Assembly: GCA_001592805.2 (NCBI GenBank)
Contig: CP051141.1
Span: 620,001 to 684,000, forward strand
Origin: Peltaster fructicola
Taxonomy: Eukaryota > Ascomycota > Dothideomycetes
Direction: 5' to 3'
Length of the DNA stretch: 64,000 nucleotides
Shown: one piece after another, positions 11,297 to 21,378 of the stretch
Layout: each line of letters opens with the position of its first letter
How positions within the stretch are numbered: the first letter of the stretch is position 1
The notes under the pieces: model-generated
Seen by the model: only the letters and a program-made list of their open reading frames with translations
What the model was told of the DNA's origin: nothing
The model's database searches: none
Made by a program: the position numbers and the translations under genes

Positions 11297-12265
11297 ATGA
11301 CATCCACCGACCAGACACTCACCACCAACGGCACCTCGACCCTCCCATACACGAACGGAACGAAGACCATGTCTTCCACCAACGATCCACAGTCGACCTT
11401 CAAGGTCAAGGCCGGCCTGGCTCAGATGCTGAAGGGTGGTGTCATCATGGATGTTGTCAACGCAGAGCAGGCTCGTATTGCAGAAGAGGCGGGTGCATGT
11501 GCTGTCATGGCCCTGGAGCGAGTACCAGCAGACATCCGAGCACAAGGTGGTGTTGCAAGAATGAGTGACCCAGAGATGATCAAGGAGATCATGAGGACTG
11601 TGACTATCCCAGTCATGGCGAAGGCACGAATCGGACACATCGTCGAGTGCCAGATCCTCCAGAGCATTGGCGTGGACTACATCGACGAGAGCGAGGTCCT
11701 GACACCAGCCGATCCAATCCACCATGTTAACAAGCACAAATTCAACACACCTTTCGTCTGCGGATGCAGGAACCTCGGTGAGGCACTGCGAAGGATAAGC
11801 GAGGGAGCTGCCATGATCCGAACAAAGGGTGAGGCCGGTACTGGTGATGTCGTGGAGGCTGTACGACACATGCAGACTGTCAATGCTGAGATTGCGAAGG
11901 CGTCGACTGCATCGGACGCAGATCTTCGCATGATGTCACGAGAGCTGGAGTGTGACTACGAGCTGCTGAAGGAGACCGCACGACTCGGTCGTCTGCCTGT
12001 GGTGAACTTTGCAGCTGGAGGTATCGCAACGCCTGCAGACGCAGCGCTCATGATGCAGATGGGCTGCGACGGTGTGTTCGTTGGATCTGGCATCTTCAAG
12101 TCTGGCGACCCAGCCAAGCGAGCGAAGGCCATTGTCCAGGCTACTACACACTTCAACGATCCAAAGGTCTTGGCAGAGGTCAGCACAGGTCTCGGCGAGG
12201 CTATCGTCGGCATCAACTGTGACAAGATGGTTGATGACCAGAAGCTTGCTAAGCGTGGTTGGTAA
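11297..12265 (+). CDS. PDX1: Pyridoxal 5'-phosphate synthase, PDX1/SNZ subunit
   Basis: Synthase subunit of de novo vitamin B6 formation, joining a pentose phosphate, glyceraldehyde 3-phosphate and ammonia from the PDX2/SNO glutaminase. It is intronless, 322 residues, and cytosolic by family. After a 35-residue Thr/Asn-rich leader come GGVIMDVVN (catalytic Asp), VMAKARIGH and RTKGEAGTG (the two Schiff-base lysines) and the phosphate-binding loops [14 protein letters not shown] and GVFVGSGIF. Orthologues in Cercospora (SOR1) are needed for resistance to singlet oxygen. Two alternative starts exist (M1 and M25); the first is used because the frame is open from it. It is convergent with ORC2, 28 bp apart. 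Confidence 0.96.
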   Translation: MTSTDQTLTTNGTSTLPYTNGTKTMSSTNDPQSTFKVKAGLAQMLKGGVIMDVVNAEQARIAEEAGACAVMALERVPADIRAQGGVARMSDPEMIKEIMRTVTIPVMAKARIGHIVECQILQSIGVDYIDESEVLTPADPIHHVNKHKFNTPFVCGCRNLGEALRRISEGAAMIRTKGEAGTGDVVEAVRHMQTVNAEIAKASTASDADLRMMSRELECDYELLKETARLGRLPVVNFAAGGIATPADAALMMQMGCDGVFVGSGIFKSGDPAKRAKAIVQATTHFNDPKVLAEVSTGLGEAIVGINCDKMVDDQKLAKRGW

Positions 12266-12293
12266 TTGATAGAGATAAAATGGCCTCAACGCC

Positions 12294-13991
12294 TCAAAGT
12301 TCTTCCAGTATGGTCTCCAGTTCCTCTCGTCTGAATGGTACAATTAGCCTCTCTGTGCCCATTGGATCCTTTCGTGATTCTATCATCTGATGGTCGTGGA
12401 ACTCCTTGAGTAGTGTCCGAAAGTTGACCTCGCTGGAGCAGACGAACTCTTCAACAGCCTTGTGGTAGAGGACTCGATACTCGACACCTTCAACAGGCGT
12501 CTGCTTTGCCTTTGCCGGCGTCTGTTTCTTCTTGGGCGGTCTTCCTCGCCCTCTTCGCGAAGGTGTGTCAACCTGCATAGCAGCTTCTTCGTCGGAGGCG
12601 CCAAGAAGGTCATCGTCGTCCTCGTGCTGTACACCAGCGTTTGGATCGTACTCGACGTCGAGTGTCAATTGCTCGGTCACCAGTATCTTGAACAGATTGC
12701 GTGCGTTCTCCGGCAGGGACCTTAGGACATAGCCTACGCCATCCTTGCCCGTCAATCTGCGGCTGCTTCTGCCCAGGAGTAGGTTAACCTCTTCAACGCT
12801 GTCGAGCTCCACGGACCACGGCTCAAATGTCGTGGTATCATGAAACACGAAGCCGAACTGACGGAGGAGATTGAGATCCCAAAGGAGCCCAAAGTTGAGG
12901 TTGTCGCAGCTGGCTATCAACGATATGGATTTGTGCTTGGCTAGTCTAGCCAACATAGACTGTATTGCTGGCTTCCGCAAGCTGGGTGAGTCGAGATTGT
13001 GTATGAAGAGATGGATCCGGCTAGCATGCTTGTCAAGCGCTTTGACGACGGTTTCGAACAGTGCGTTGTGCTGAAGCGGTGGTTTGGCATTCTTGGGCAG
13101 AACCAGGCCCGCAAGTATTGTGAGGATGTCTTTGATGCCGAGCGAGTGATTGTAGCCGTTTACCACAACAATCCTCGTGGTCTTCGGTCCAGCATCGTGG
13201 AGGTAATGGGCAAATTGCATCATAAGCTCGCGCTTGGAGCCATAGCCATACATGCAGATGCTGAAACCCTCCTCGAGCTCAAACTGCCACTGCTCAAAGG
13301 ATCGGGTGTGAAGCTCCTGTAGTCGTTTGAGATCATCAGCATGGGTGTCTTGATATGCCTTGATCTGTGCCAGATAATCCTCGTGATTCAGCAGTAGATG
13401 AGAGGGAAGCATGTTCGAGGACGTCTTTCCAGCATGCGGTCTGTTACGGAAGAAGTAATGCTCTTGAGCTGGTAAGTCGGGCGGTGGCGACGGCGTTCGT
13501 ACACGCACACTGCCTTTTGGTCGACCTCGTCCTCGTTTTACAGGCTGATCTGCAGTCAATTCGTCGTTCACTTGAGCGTCAAGTTCTGCTTCATCGTCTA
13601 GTATCGCTCGCGCGAGCTCAGCGATGTCGTCCTCGGCCTCGCTTAGCTCGTGAGCTGCTATCGCTTGCTGTTCGATGATTGCTGCGCTCTTCTTACGAGC
13701 TGAGATGTCATTTCGGACTGCTTTCGCATGCGTGCTTGGGCTAGCTTCTGTCGCGGCTGCATGCTGAGCCGAAAAGAGCACTCTACCGCTGCTCGGGGTC
13801 TTGTCCTGTGTTTGCGCAGATCTGCCCTTGGACGGAGTCGCTTTTAGGATCGATCTGAGGTGCGATGGAGTTGCTGCCGGTGCCTGTGCAGGAAGTTCGA
13901 CAGGTGCTTTAGCCTTCGTCGCACTATGCTTTGCCTTCTTCGGAGTGCGAGGATTCTCGATGTCAGGCTCAGCGAGTGTTCGTTTGACCAT
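12294..13991 (-). CDS. ORC2: Origin recognition complex subunit 2
   Basis: Nuclear subunit of the origin recognition complex that marks replication origins and helps load MCM2-7. It is a single exon of 565 residues. The first 200 residues are basic and disordered, with an AT-hook-like KRGRGRPKGS near 155. The Orc2 core begins at SFEQWQFELEEGFSICMYG and GSKRELMMQF, then VVVNGYNHSLGIKDIL, followed by an AAA-like fold with degenerate nucleotide motifs as usual for Orc2. A second GRGRPPKKK element lies in an insert near 490 before the C-terminal winged helix. An ACGCGT element lies about 70 bp upstream. It is divergent from SEC72 across 198 bp. Confidence 0.93.
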   Translation of the reverse strand: MVKRTLAEPDIENPRTPKKAKHSATKAKAPVELPAQAPAATPSHLRSILKATPSKGRSAQTQDKTPSSGRVLFSAQHAAATEASPSTHAKAVRNDISARKKSAAIIEQQAIAAHELSEAEDDIAELARAILDDEAELDAQVNDELTADQPVKRGRGRPKGSVRVRTPSPPPDLPAQEHYFFRNRPHAGKTSSNMLPSHLLLNHEDYLAQIKAYQDTHADDLKRLQELHTRSFEQWQFELEEGFSICMYGYGSKRELMMQFAHYLHDAGPKTTRIVVVNGYNHSLGIKDILTILAGLVLPKNAKPPLQHNALFETVVKALDKHASRIHLFIHNLDSPSLRKPAIQSMLARLAKHKSISLIASCDNLNFGLLWDLNLLRQFGFVFHDTTTFEPWSVELDSVEEVNLLLGRSSRRLTGKDGVGYVLRSLPENARNLFKILVTEQLTLDVEYDPNAGVQHEDDDDLLGASDEEAAMQVDTPSRRGRGRPPKKKQTPAKAKQTPVEGVEYRVLYHKAVEEFVCSSEVNFRTLLKEFHDHQMIESRKDPMGTERLIVPFRREELETILEEL

Positions 13992-14062
13992 TGAGTATGG
14001 TATGCGTGATCATCTGGTCGCTCAGCTGCAGTGTATGCGGCTGCAGGCAATGTACACACGCG

Positions 14063-14068
14063 ACGCGT
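14063..14068. promoter_or_regulatory. ACGCGT (MCB-type) element upstream of ORC2
   Basis: A perfect ACGCGT within ACGCGACGCGT, 72 bp upstream of the ORC2 start in the ORC2/SEC72 divergent promoter. The motif matches the MBF core; use by ORC2 is inferred. Confidence 0.5.
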
Positions 14069-14189
14069 TGGTGTTTGAAAGAGGAAGGTTTAACCGGGTC
14101 TCTCATCAGCATGAAAAAGTGTCCACTTCTCCAACTTCCTGCTACGCTCATCACCATCTCACGTCGACGTACAGCAACCATTCCCGATC

Positions 14190-14798
14190 ATGGACCCCAC
14201 GGAGGTCTTCACACAGCTGCCGCTGAGCATTGATCCAGCGACCAAAACAATTTCCTGCAGCGAGAGCCATCTATCTGCAGAGATCGAAGACTTGAACAGA
14301 ATGCATCGTCTATTTGTCGCACTAGAGACGCCAGTACCAGGACCACCTGCTCCAGTCAATCCGAAGAGATCTGTGCAGATCAACAAGCTGCGTGATAGCG
14401 GCAACACTTCGTTCAAGAAGGGTCAATTTGTGGACGCAGTCAAGATGTATGACCTCGCAATTCGCATGGCCCTCGATCGACCGCCTTGGGAGGCCAGTGG
14501 TCTGGTCCGCGAAGAGCTGAGCATACTGTATGGCAATAGAGCACAGGCAATGATGTCTCAGCAGTTGTGGCCGGAAGCCTCGATTGATGCTGAGACCTCT
14601 GTCGATCTGAAAAGAGTTGGCAATGTCAAGGGCTGGTGGAGACGCGGCCAGTGTCTGAAAGAGATGGGAAGACTTGACGAAGCTGCTGACTGGGTCGCGC
14701 AAGGTCTTGAGTTTGAAAGAGTTGGTCCAGAGAAGCAGGCCATAGGAGAGCTCGAGACACTACAGAGAGAGATCAAGAAGACACTTGAGAAGCCTTGA
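14190..14798 (+). CDS. SEC72: Translocation protein SEC72 (TPR subunit of the Sec63 complex)
   Basis: Cytosolic TPR component of the fungal Sec62/63 post-translational translocation complex at the ER membrane, which receives chaperone-bound secretory precursors. It is a single exon of 202 residues, close to the usual length. The N-terminal helix-rich part ends in APVNPKRSVQINKLRDSGN, the hallmark junction of fungal SEC72. Three TPR-type helical pairs follow: SFKKGQFVDAVKMYDLAI, LYGNRAQAMMSQQLWPEA and WWRRGQCLKEMGRLDEAA. There is no membrane segment, as expected. Confidence 0.9.
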   Translation: MDPTEVFTQLPLSIDPATKTISCSESHLSAEIEDLNRMHRLFVALETPVPGPPAPVNPKRSVQINKLRDSGNTSFKKGQFVDAVKMYDLAIRMALDRPPWEASGLVREELSILYGNRAQAMMSQQLWPEASIDAETSVDLKRVGNVKGWWRRGQCLKEMGRLDEAADWVAQGLEFERVGPEKQAIGELETLQREIKKTLEKP

Positions 14799-15078
14799 GC
14801 CAGCACGAACAACACGATCACCACGACTGATGCACCACTGTTACTGGCAGAAACCAACGATTGGCGTGCATTGTTGTTCAGGCTATTCAGTACACGATCT
14901 TGCTTGTCGGAAAGCCTGGCCACTTATTTCGGACCAACATCCCAACCAGCTATCTACTTGCTGAGCAGGTCATGCTCATTACCATCTGACTCGTCGGATG
15001 CGCTCCAGCAGCAGAGCGATCGCCGCTCGACTTCCAGCAAAACCGTACTATGTGCTCCGAAGGAGGCCAGGTGCTGCA

Positions 15079-16203
15079 CTAGGACTCTTCGACTCCTGCA
15101 TCTGATAGGTCGACTGATCGTTGACTCTGTATCAGATTATACATGAAGCGGAGTTTGCTATTCGTGTTCTGCTCGAGCTTGTTGAACTTCATGTCCAACT
15201 CGTGTATCTCACGACACTTCTGGCTATATTCATAAGCCACGCGCTCAAGGAACACCATCATCTCCGCCTTGTCGCTTGCGTTGATGCGTGAGATTTCTTC
15301 GATTTTGAGCGAGATGCTTCGCAGGGACAGCACTACTGTGTCTTCAACAAGTGGCCCTTCAAGTGGCTGCTCACTGTCAAGGTCGCCATCGTCATCCTCG
15401 GCCTGATCTCGGAGGCTCTCTGATGTATACTCTTCATTTGGTTCATCGTCACAGGCGGATGGCACCCTAGAATCCATCTCCGGGCGAGGTTCGCTGCTGC
15501 CTCGAAGGGTTGATGCGGCACTCAGCATGGTTGAGCGACCGTTCGCTGCGCTAGTGTCACGAGATGGCTTTGGGCTGCCCTTCGACATAGGCACGAAGAG
15601 GTCGTCTTCACTGCTGTCAGCGGGGCTAGACACTGTGATGTGAGAGCTTGGTTCCTGCTCATCGACAGGACTATCTGCGCGCGTATCTGTGCCACCAAGG
15701 CCGAAGTAGTATCGAGACATCATACCGATCCCGCCCTTGTTGGACTCTTGCTCTTGGCTCACGACCCTGGGCAGGCGAAATGCGCTCTTATGTTGGACTT
15801 CTGGAATACGGCTCCCGGGTGGCATGGCTGCTTCCATACTATCCGCATCCTCCTCTTCGACTAGCGACCCAGCCAACTGACTGCGATATGGCATGGCTTC
15901 CTTAAACTTACGGTATGGCAGTTTACCTGGGATGATCTTTGCGGCACCAAGAGTGTTGTGCTTTGACGAGGTAGGAGCTGCAGGATGAATCTTCGCCTCT
16001 GCTTTCGAGTATCTACGCTCCGATGTGTGATTGTCCACACTGTCTCTCTTGCGTTTGCGAGATGGCTGTTGGGAGGTTGTATCTCGCAGTGCAAAGGCCT
16101 TTCCGGCACCAGCATCAGTCAGGTCGGCCATTGTGCCGAAGGTCTTTCGCTCCTCGGGCGTCAGCTTGGAACGACGTTGGTACAATGGCTCAAAAGCGGA
16201 CAT
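15079..16203 (-). CDS. Unrecognised protein with C-terminal coiled coil
   Basis: A single-exon frame of 374 residues beginning at an ATG at 16201-16203. No family recognised. The first 130 residues are basic with a bipartite nuclear-localisation-like stretch (QPSRKRKRDSVDNH). The middle is low-complexity Ser/Asp/Glu with many SP sites (SSPADSSEDDLF, SKGSPKPS). The last 95 residues, starting near VVLSLRSISLKIEEI, look folded: heptad-like hydrophobics through KAEMMVFLERVAYEYSQK and MKFNKLEQNTNSKLRF suggest an alpha-helical coiled coil. A nuclear scaffold-type protein is a reasonable guess only. An upstream ORF overlaps its start codon. Confidence 0.7.
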   Translation of the reverse strand: MSAFEPLYQRRSKLTPEERKTFGTMADLTDAGAGKAFALRDTTSQQPSRKRKRDSVDNHTSERRYSKAEAKIHPAAPTSSKHNTLGAAKIIPGKLPYRKFKEAMPYRSQLAGSLVEEEDADSMEAAMPPGSRIPEVQHKSAFRLPRVVSQEQESNKGGIGMMSRYYFGLGGTDTRADSPVDEQEPSSHITVSSPADSSEDDLFVPMSKGSPKPSRDTSAANGRSTMLSAASTLRGSSEPRPEMDSRVPSACDDEPNEEYTSESLRDQAEDDDGDLDSEQPLEGPLVEDTVVLSLRSISLKIEEISRINASDKAEMMVFLERVAYEYSQKCREIHELDMKFNKLEQNTNSKLRFMYNLIQSQRSVDLSDAGVEES

Positions 16204-16405
16204 CGAAGACGTCGAGGATGGGAGGAGCGGCTATGGAGTTGATGATGTTGGTTCCCGGAGAGGAGGAATAGCTGTGATCGATCAGAGCATACATAAGAGG
16301 GCGGTTCTCCCTTCTTATGCTCTGAGCTTCCTCTGCACACGTGAAAGTATGCACTCGATCAGTTGGGAAGCTCGCAACTGACGCGAAGTGTTCATGTGCA
16401 GACAT
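16190..16405 (-). other. Upstream ORF overlapping the start of the coiled-coil gene
   Basis: A 71-codon frame with a real ATG (16403-16405) ends at 16190, 14 bases inside the downstream gene and in a different frame. If it lies in the mRNA leader it would tend to reduce translation of the main ORF. The peptide matches nothing I know; it could be chance. Confidence 0.25.
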
Positions 16406-16783
16406 CTTATCAGTCAGAGGTGGTCGAGGAGCACAATGGTGGTGAGAAGTTGCATGTGCTATTGTTCATGGTCTCATGTGTGTTGAATGAATAGATGCGC
16501 ACAATCGTATTGTTGACACTTGTTCGACGAGTCCATTGTTCATGGTCAGTCAGTAATAACTACACCGCCAATGGAACACCATTCTGCACAGGGTGATGTA
16601 GCGATCAAGAATATTCGTATGGATGGCGCCTGCGTAGTTGTCCCATGTCAAGTCTAACATTCGACCACCGATACTGTAGAATGTAGTGTCGGTCGTCTCC
16701 ACAACCTGCATTAATCACATGCTGACCAGAGAACCTTCACTTCAAGACTGATAGCTCACTGCAGCCAAGTAACAATCAACAAA
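16406..16783. other. Intergenic, coiled-coil gene and thioesterase promoters
   Basis: About 380 bp between two divergent genes. No gene or repeat was recognised. Confidence 0.45.
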
Positions 16784-17587
16784 ATGCAAGCTGAAGCGCA
16801 GGAGATCTATCAGGGCGAGAGAGAGGACGAAGCAGCAACGCCTATAGTGCTGATTCATGATGGCGGCGGGACTGTCTTCCAATACTACATGCTCGAATAT
16901 CTTGGTCGGAGAACATATGCTATCGCAAACCCATACTTCGAGAGCGGTTCTAAGCCAGAAGGTGGTCTACCAGAGCTTGCCAAAGAGTATGTCAAAGCAA
17001 TACAGGCTGCAATCGGCAACGGGCCAGTGATACTCGGAGGTATGTCATCGTGGTCAGCGAAAAGACAGCATAACTCAAGCCTGCAGGATGGTCATTTGGG
17101 GGTATGATCTCGGTCGAGGTCGCCAGACTCTTTCAGGAGACACCATCTCCCATTCATGTCGTAGGCATCATTATGATCGATTCATTCTGTCCATGGAGTC
17201 AAGGACCATGGCTCACGGAACCATCCACACCGCGATTCCGTCCAACAACGTCTCAAAGAATGAAAGAGCTGACAATAAAGTCCTTCACCCACGCACGAGA
17301 GATGATCGCTAGCTGGGAAATGCCAGCGGCCTTCAAAGCACCGCCAGTGGCCATGATACAAGCTGAAGAGGTCAGAGAGCTGGACGAAGAGGATGGCAAG
17401 CTCGGCTGGTCAAAGTTCGAATGCTTAAACTTCGTGTCGACTGAGACAGTGCCGGGTAATCACTTCAGCATGTTCAATGATGATCGAGTAAGTGTCTGCT
17501 TCGTATGAGTTGTCGTGGCTGACAATATTGAAGGTAGCTGGTATCACTAGGAAGATCAGGAGTGCTTGTGAGCACTTTGCTGCGTAG
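16784..17587 (+). CDS. Free-standing thioesterase-domain alpha/beta hydrolase
   Basis: Exons are 16784-17039, 17087-17487 and 17534-17587 (236 residues); introns of 47 and 46 bp are in phase. The sequence IVLIHDGGGTVFQYYML resembles the oxyanion-hole strand of thioesterase domains from polyketide and peptide synthetases. The nucleophile elbow GWSFGG is created by the first splice. The catalytic His is in PGNHFSMF close to the C-terminus. It therefore has the complete type II thioesterase layout, with hydrolysis of an acyl thioester as the likely reaction; the substrate is unknown. No synthase or other biosynthetic core gene is in the neighbourhood. Confidence 0.85.
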
Positions 17588-17935
17588 ATAACCTCAACTT
17601 GCTCAATCGGACGGCATTTAAGCGTACATATCAATGCCTTTGTAACTGTGCAGCCAGACAGTCTGTAGCAGACCCTAAGAGAGGACTGTATCGGAGCCTA
17701 CGATGAGATGCCTCGATGAGGCTGTGACTGACAGTGTATCGACATGTGCGTCGTGATAGTAGGAGGTTGGTCCCCGGCTTGCCTCATGTCTACGCTGTGG
17801 CCCGTGCCACGGTTGGAGCTCATTCCATAATCGAAGCGATCGCTCATTTCATTCATCAACAATACCATCGAATATGTCATCGAGAGGCTGTAGACCATCG
17901 TCGCCGCTCATGATCATTCCTCGCACGGAACCGCC
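17588..17935. other. Intergenic upstream of SEA2/RTC1
   Basis: About 350 bp; no gene or repeat was recognised. Confidence 0.45.
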
Positions 17936-20900
17936 ATGAACTCGACATCATCTCGCGTGGTTGAAGCCAGCGCAACTTCACGAAACACTGTACCAAGAGC
18001 GCCACCACTGCCGGCTCCACGACCATTCTCAGGAGTCATCAGACATGCGGCATACAAGATTGTCGGCCTCCCGTCACGGCCACCGAGTCCACAAGCATCA
18101 CGAGCAGATATCAAGGCTGCTTTAGGCACGCTTCATCGCTTTGCAGCTTTAGGCGTGACGCAAAATGCTACTGCCACTCACCGTACTGGGCTCGAGATCA
18201 ACACTCTTGCGATCAACGAAAAAGGCACTCACGCCCTGATCGGTGGTAGGGAGATCTTCAAAACTGTAAAGATCGAGAATGGTGTCTGCGTGGAGGATCG
18301 CAACCTTCGAACCACCATTCGTAGCACGCCAACACAAGCATCAGGCGAGGTGCGCAAGGTGTACTCCATCGACATTGCCGATGTAGCCTGGGCAAAGAGC
18401 GACTATGGCGACTATGTTGCTGCTGCAACCACGAGTGGCAAGATCATTCTGTATGACCTCGGTCATGCCAGCTTGCAAGGCGCCCTGCTTCACGAACACG
18501 CCCGACAAGTGCATAAGGTCACATTCAATCCTCACAGAGGCAGTCTTCTACTATCAGGAAGTCAGGACGGCACAGTCAGATTGTGGGACATCAGAGATGC
18601 TCGAACGTTAGCCAAATCCCTACAGAGCAAAAGCAAGTTCGCCAGCGCAGGTGATGGTGTTCGAGATGTCAAGTGGTCTCCAACAGATGGTGTTGACTTT
18701 GCTTTCAGCACTGATAGTGGCTGGATCCAGCGCTGGGACATGCGTTATCTCAAGGTTCCGAAGATCAGAACTCCAGCTCATCAATCGGTCTGTACAAGTC
18801 TCGACTGGCATCCCGACGGCAAACACCTGATGAGCGCCGGCATGGACAAGGTGATACGTATCTGGGACTTCTCGACCACTCGAAGACACAAACCGGCGTG
18901 GGAAGTGAAAACTCCTTATCCAATCTCAAATGCTCGCTGGCGACCAGCATGTGAGTCCTCAATGCCTGAAGATCATGGTGCTCGCATGTGCACGCAGATT
19001 GCAGCAGCTTACGATCGCGATCATCCTGTCGTGCATATCTGGGACCTCAGACGCACTGCGTTACCATTCCGAGAGCTATATCCGCACGCCACTTCGCCCA
19101 CAGATCTGCTCTGGCATTCTCAAGACCTGCTCTGGACGGTTGGCCGAGAAGGCACCTTCGTTCAGTCAGACGTGCATCACACTACGAAACTCATCGAGCG
19201 GCGCAATTTGCAGGCGTTGGCAATTGCACCGTCGGGGGACACAAGCTTCGCTGTACAACGGCGTAACCAACGACGTCAGATCAGGCATGCAAGCCTCCCG
19301 AAGCTGCATGCACTCAAGTCATCGAGCATGAGCGTGAGTCCCGAGTCTAGTCTGCTCAGTCGTAGCTGGGCTGACGAAAGTCTGGACAACTCGTTCTTGA
19401 CGGTCCAGCCAAGAGACTCTGCGCAGTCACGGAACTCGACGAGATCTTCTTCAGCGATAGCTACACCTCCGTCGGGTCTTACGTCAAAGACTGTCCTCAA
19501 GCTGGATGATGTCTTGCTGAATCGGCAGAGCTTTACTCCGAGACAGCCAGCGTTTCATGGCACGAACCCACTGCAAGTGTCGTCTTCTACCTTCAAGACC
19601 ATCGCGAGAGCTTACAACAAAGCTATTTCGACGTTCTCCCAGACGTTGCCAATCGAAGACTTCATCCGAACGATATTTGAACAGCATGTGCTTGTAACCA
19701 AAGCTCAAAGCCAACACCAGCTGGCTCAAACGTGGGACATCGTTGCATTCTCGGTAGGAAAGCATCTAAGCAAGAGGCTGCAGGCTCATCGAAAGCCAAG
19801 CAAAGCCGGAACTGGCAGATTGAAGCCGACGACGAACATGCAGTCTGCTATACAGGCCGCTATACAAAGGGCAAAATCTCCAGCGACGACGCCAGCCATA
19901 TCACCAGCATCTATGCGTCCAGTGTCTAGTATCGCTCATGCCTTAGCCGGAACCGAGAGCAATTCAAATATGACTACTCCTTTGGCTCGACCGATACCGA
20001 ATGGTCGACACGCAACAGCGACCAATCAGCATACCTTACTGCCTGATCCAGAGGCCGACCAAGACATAGCGCCCCTACCGCCGTCGCTGACTTCTGCGCC
20101 TTCACGTGAGAACCGTCCACATCTCGACCTTCAACACCTTCGGCCTTCCGAGACTCAGCTAACGCATGAGAACCTACAAGCTATGCAATCACAACGCACC
20201 ACTCCGATGCCAATCGACTACACAAACAACCACACCCGAATAGAGACACCACGCGATCTAGACCAGAGCCAGCATAAACCGCCTGTCCGCCCAAGCTTGC
20301 TGAAGCACGACAGCGATGAAAGTTTCGCATTTCTGGTGGGATCAGCAAGCTCTAGAGACGCATCGATGCCTGCCTCGTACGACGAGAGTGAAGGCCGACC
20401 AGCTAGTTTGGTCAAGGAGCATCTGACCAGGCCGTTGCTTCGGATCAACTCAGAATCGCCCAGTAAGGAGGATCTCGTCATGGACTCCTATGAGAGTGAG
20501 CCACCAGTCTCGGATCTGTCCGCCCAGAAATCAGCATCGAACCATCAATCAGATCTGGAAGACTCAGCGGTACAAACTTTGCAGCAGAGTGGTACAATCG
20601 GCAAGCAGGATCCTGCTTATAGCGAATTCTGCAAGCTGCAGGCATCGGCCGATTGCGATGTTGAGACTGGCGAACCATACAAGCTGGCAGAGATGCTGCA
20701 AGAGCTTGTGAAGTACTATACAGACAACGCTCCTAGTGCTCAAACTGCAGCCGAGCTCATGCTTATGCTGGTACCACTACTCCCTCACGGTGCAGAAGTT
20801 GAACAGGGCGCCGTGGAAGCTGTCATGGCCGTATACGCTGATGCATTAGCCGGCATGGCGGATCTCGCAAGTATTCTGGAGATAGTGTTCAGCCATTTCG

Positions 20901-21322
20901 TCAATGCAGGCCTCAATCCGCTACAGATCGAAAGCATACTGTCGGCATATCACGAACAACTCATAGCCCAACAGCAGTACACGGAAGCTGCAAGCTTACG
21001 GCGTATCGCATATCCTGCATTTCCCGCTGTGTATGAGTATGGGCTTGGCGACAATAGCTTGGTGTTGACTTGTGGGAATTGTCGGAAGCGAGTAAGCATG
21101 GAGCATGGCCACTTGCAATGTGCATCTTGCTCTACCAAGCAAGCACTCTGTGCAATTTGCTCAAGCACTGGAAGTCCCTTTCAGACGGATATAGGCGGCA
21201 GCTTGATCACTGCTTGTCTACTGTGCAATCACAACACACACGCAGGCTGTGCCACAGAATGGTTCGAGAAGCTAGGAGAACGTGGGTGCCCAACAGAAGG
21301 TTGTCTCTGCGTTTGTATCTGA
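17936..21322 (+). CDS. RTC1: SEACAT subunit SEA2/RTC1 (WDR24 homologue)
   Basis: WD40-RING protein of the Seh1-associated (SEA/GATOR2) complex on the vacuole membrane, which tunes TORC1 to amino acids. It is a single exon of 1,128 residues. The N-terminal half carries a seven-blade propeller, with clear repeats at VHKVTFNPHRGSLLLSGSQD, GTVRLWDIRD, CTSLDWHPDGKHLMSAGMD and VIRIWDFS. A long disordered Ser/Pro/Gln-rich linker follows (about 440-880). An alpha-helical segment then precedes a Cys-rich RING-type end: CGNCRKRV, CASCSTKQALCAIC and CLLCNHNTHAGCATEWF. This order is characteristic of WDR24/Rtc1. Confidence 0.92.
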   Translation: MNSTSSRVVEASATSRNTVPRAPPLPAPRPFSGVIRHAAYKIVGLPSRPPSPQASRADIKAALGTLHRFAALGVTQNATATHRTGLEINTLAINEKGTHALIGGREIFKTVKIENGVCVEDRNLRTTIRSTPTQASGEVRKVYSIDIADVAWAKSDYGDYVAAATTSGKIILYDLGHASLQGALLHEHARQVHKVTFNPHRGSLLLSGSQDGTVRLWDIRDARTLAKSLQSKSKFASAGDGVRDVKWSPTDGVDFAFSTDSGWIQRWDMRYLKVPKIRTPAHQSVCTSLDWHPDGKHLMSAGMDKVIRIWDFSTTRRHKPAWEVKTPYPISNARWRPACESSMPEDHGARMCTQIAAAYDRDHPVVHIWDLRRTALPFRELYPHATSPTDLLWHSQDLLWTVGREGTFVQSDVHHTTKLIERRNLQALAIAPSGDTSFAVQRRNQRRQIRHASLPKLHALKSSSMSVSPESSLLSRSWADESLDNSFLTVQPRDSAQSRNSTRSSSAIATPPSGLTSKTVLKLDDVLLNRQSFTPRQPAFHGTNPLQVSSSTFKTIARAYNKAISTFSQTLPIEDFIRTIFEQHVLVTKAQSQHQLAQTWDIVAFSVGKHLSKRLQAHRKPSKAGTGRLKPTTNMQSAIQAAIQRAKSPATTPAISPASMRPVSSIAHALAGTESNSNMTTPLARPIPNGRHATATNQHTLLPDPEADQDIAPLPPSLTSAPSRENRPHLDLQHLRPSETQLTHENLQAMQSQRTTPMPIDYTNNHTRIETPRDLDQSQHKPPVRPSLLKHDSDESFAFLVGSASSRDASMPASYDESEGRPASLVKEHLTRPLLRINSESPSKEDLVMDSYESEPPVSDLSAQKSASNHQSDLEDSAVQTLQQSGTIGKQDPAYSEFCKLQASADCDVETGEPYKLAEMLQELVKYYTDNAPSAQTAAELMLMLVPLLPHGAEVEQGAVEAVMAVYADALAGMADLASILEIVFSHFVNAGLNPLQIESILSAYHEQLIAQQQYTEAASLRRIAYPAFPAVYEYGLGDNSLVLTCGNCRKRVSMEHGHLQCASCSTKQALCAICSSTGSPFQTDIGGSLITACLLCNHNTHAGCATEWFEKLGERGCPTEGCLCVCI

Positions 21323-21378
21323 GTGGTAATACCCTTTTCGCAGCGTTCAAGCGATCATTCGATACCTTCTAGTACATA

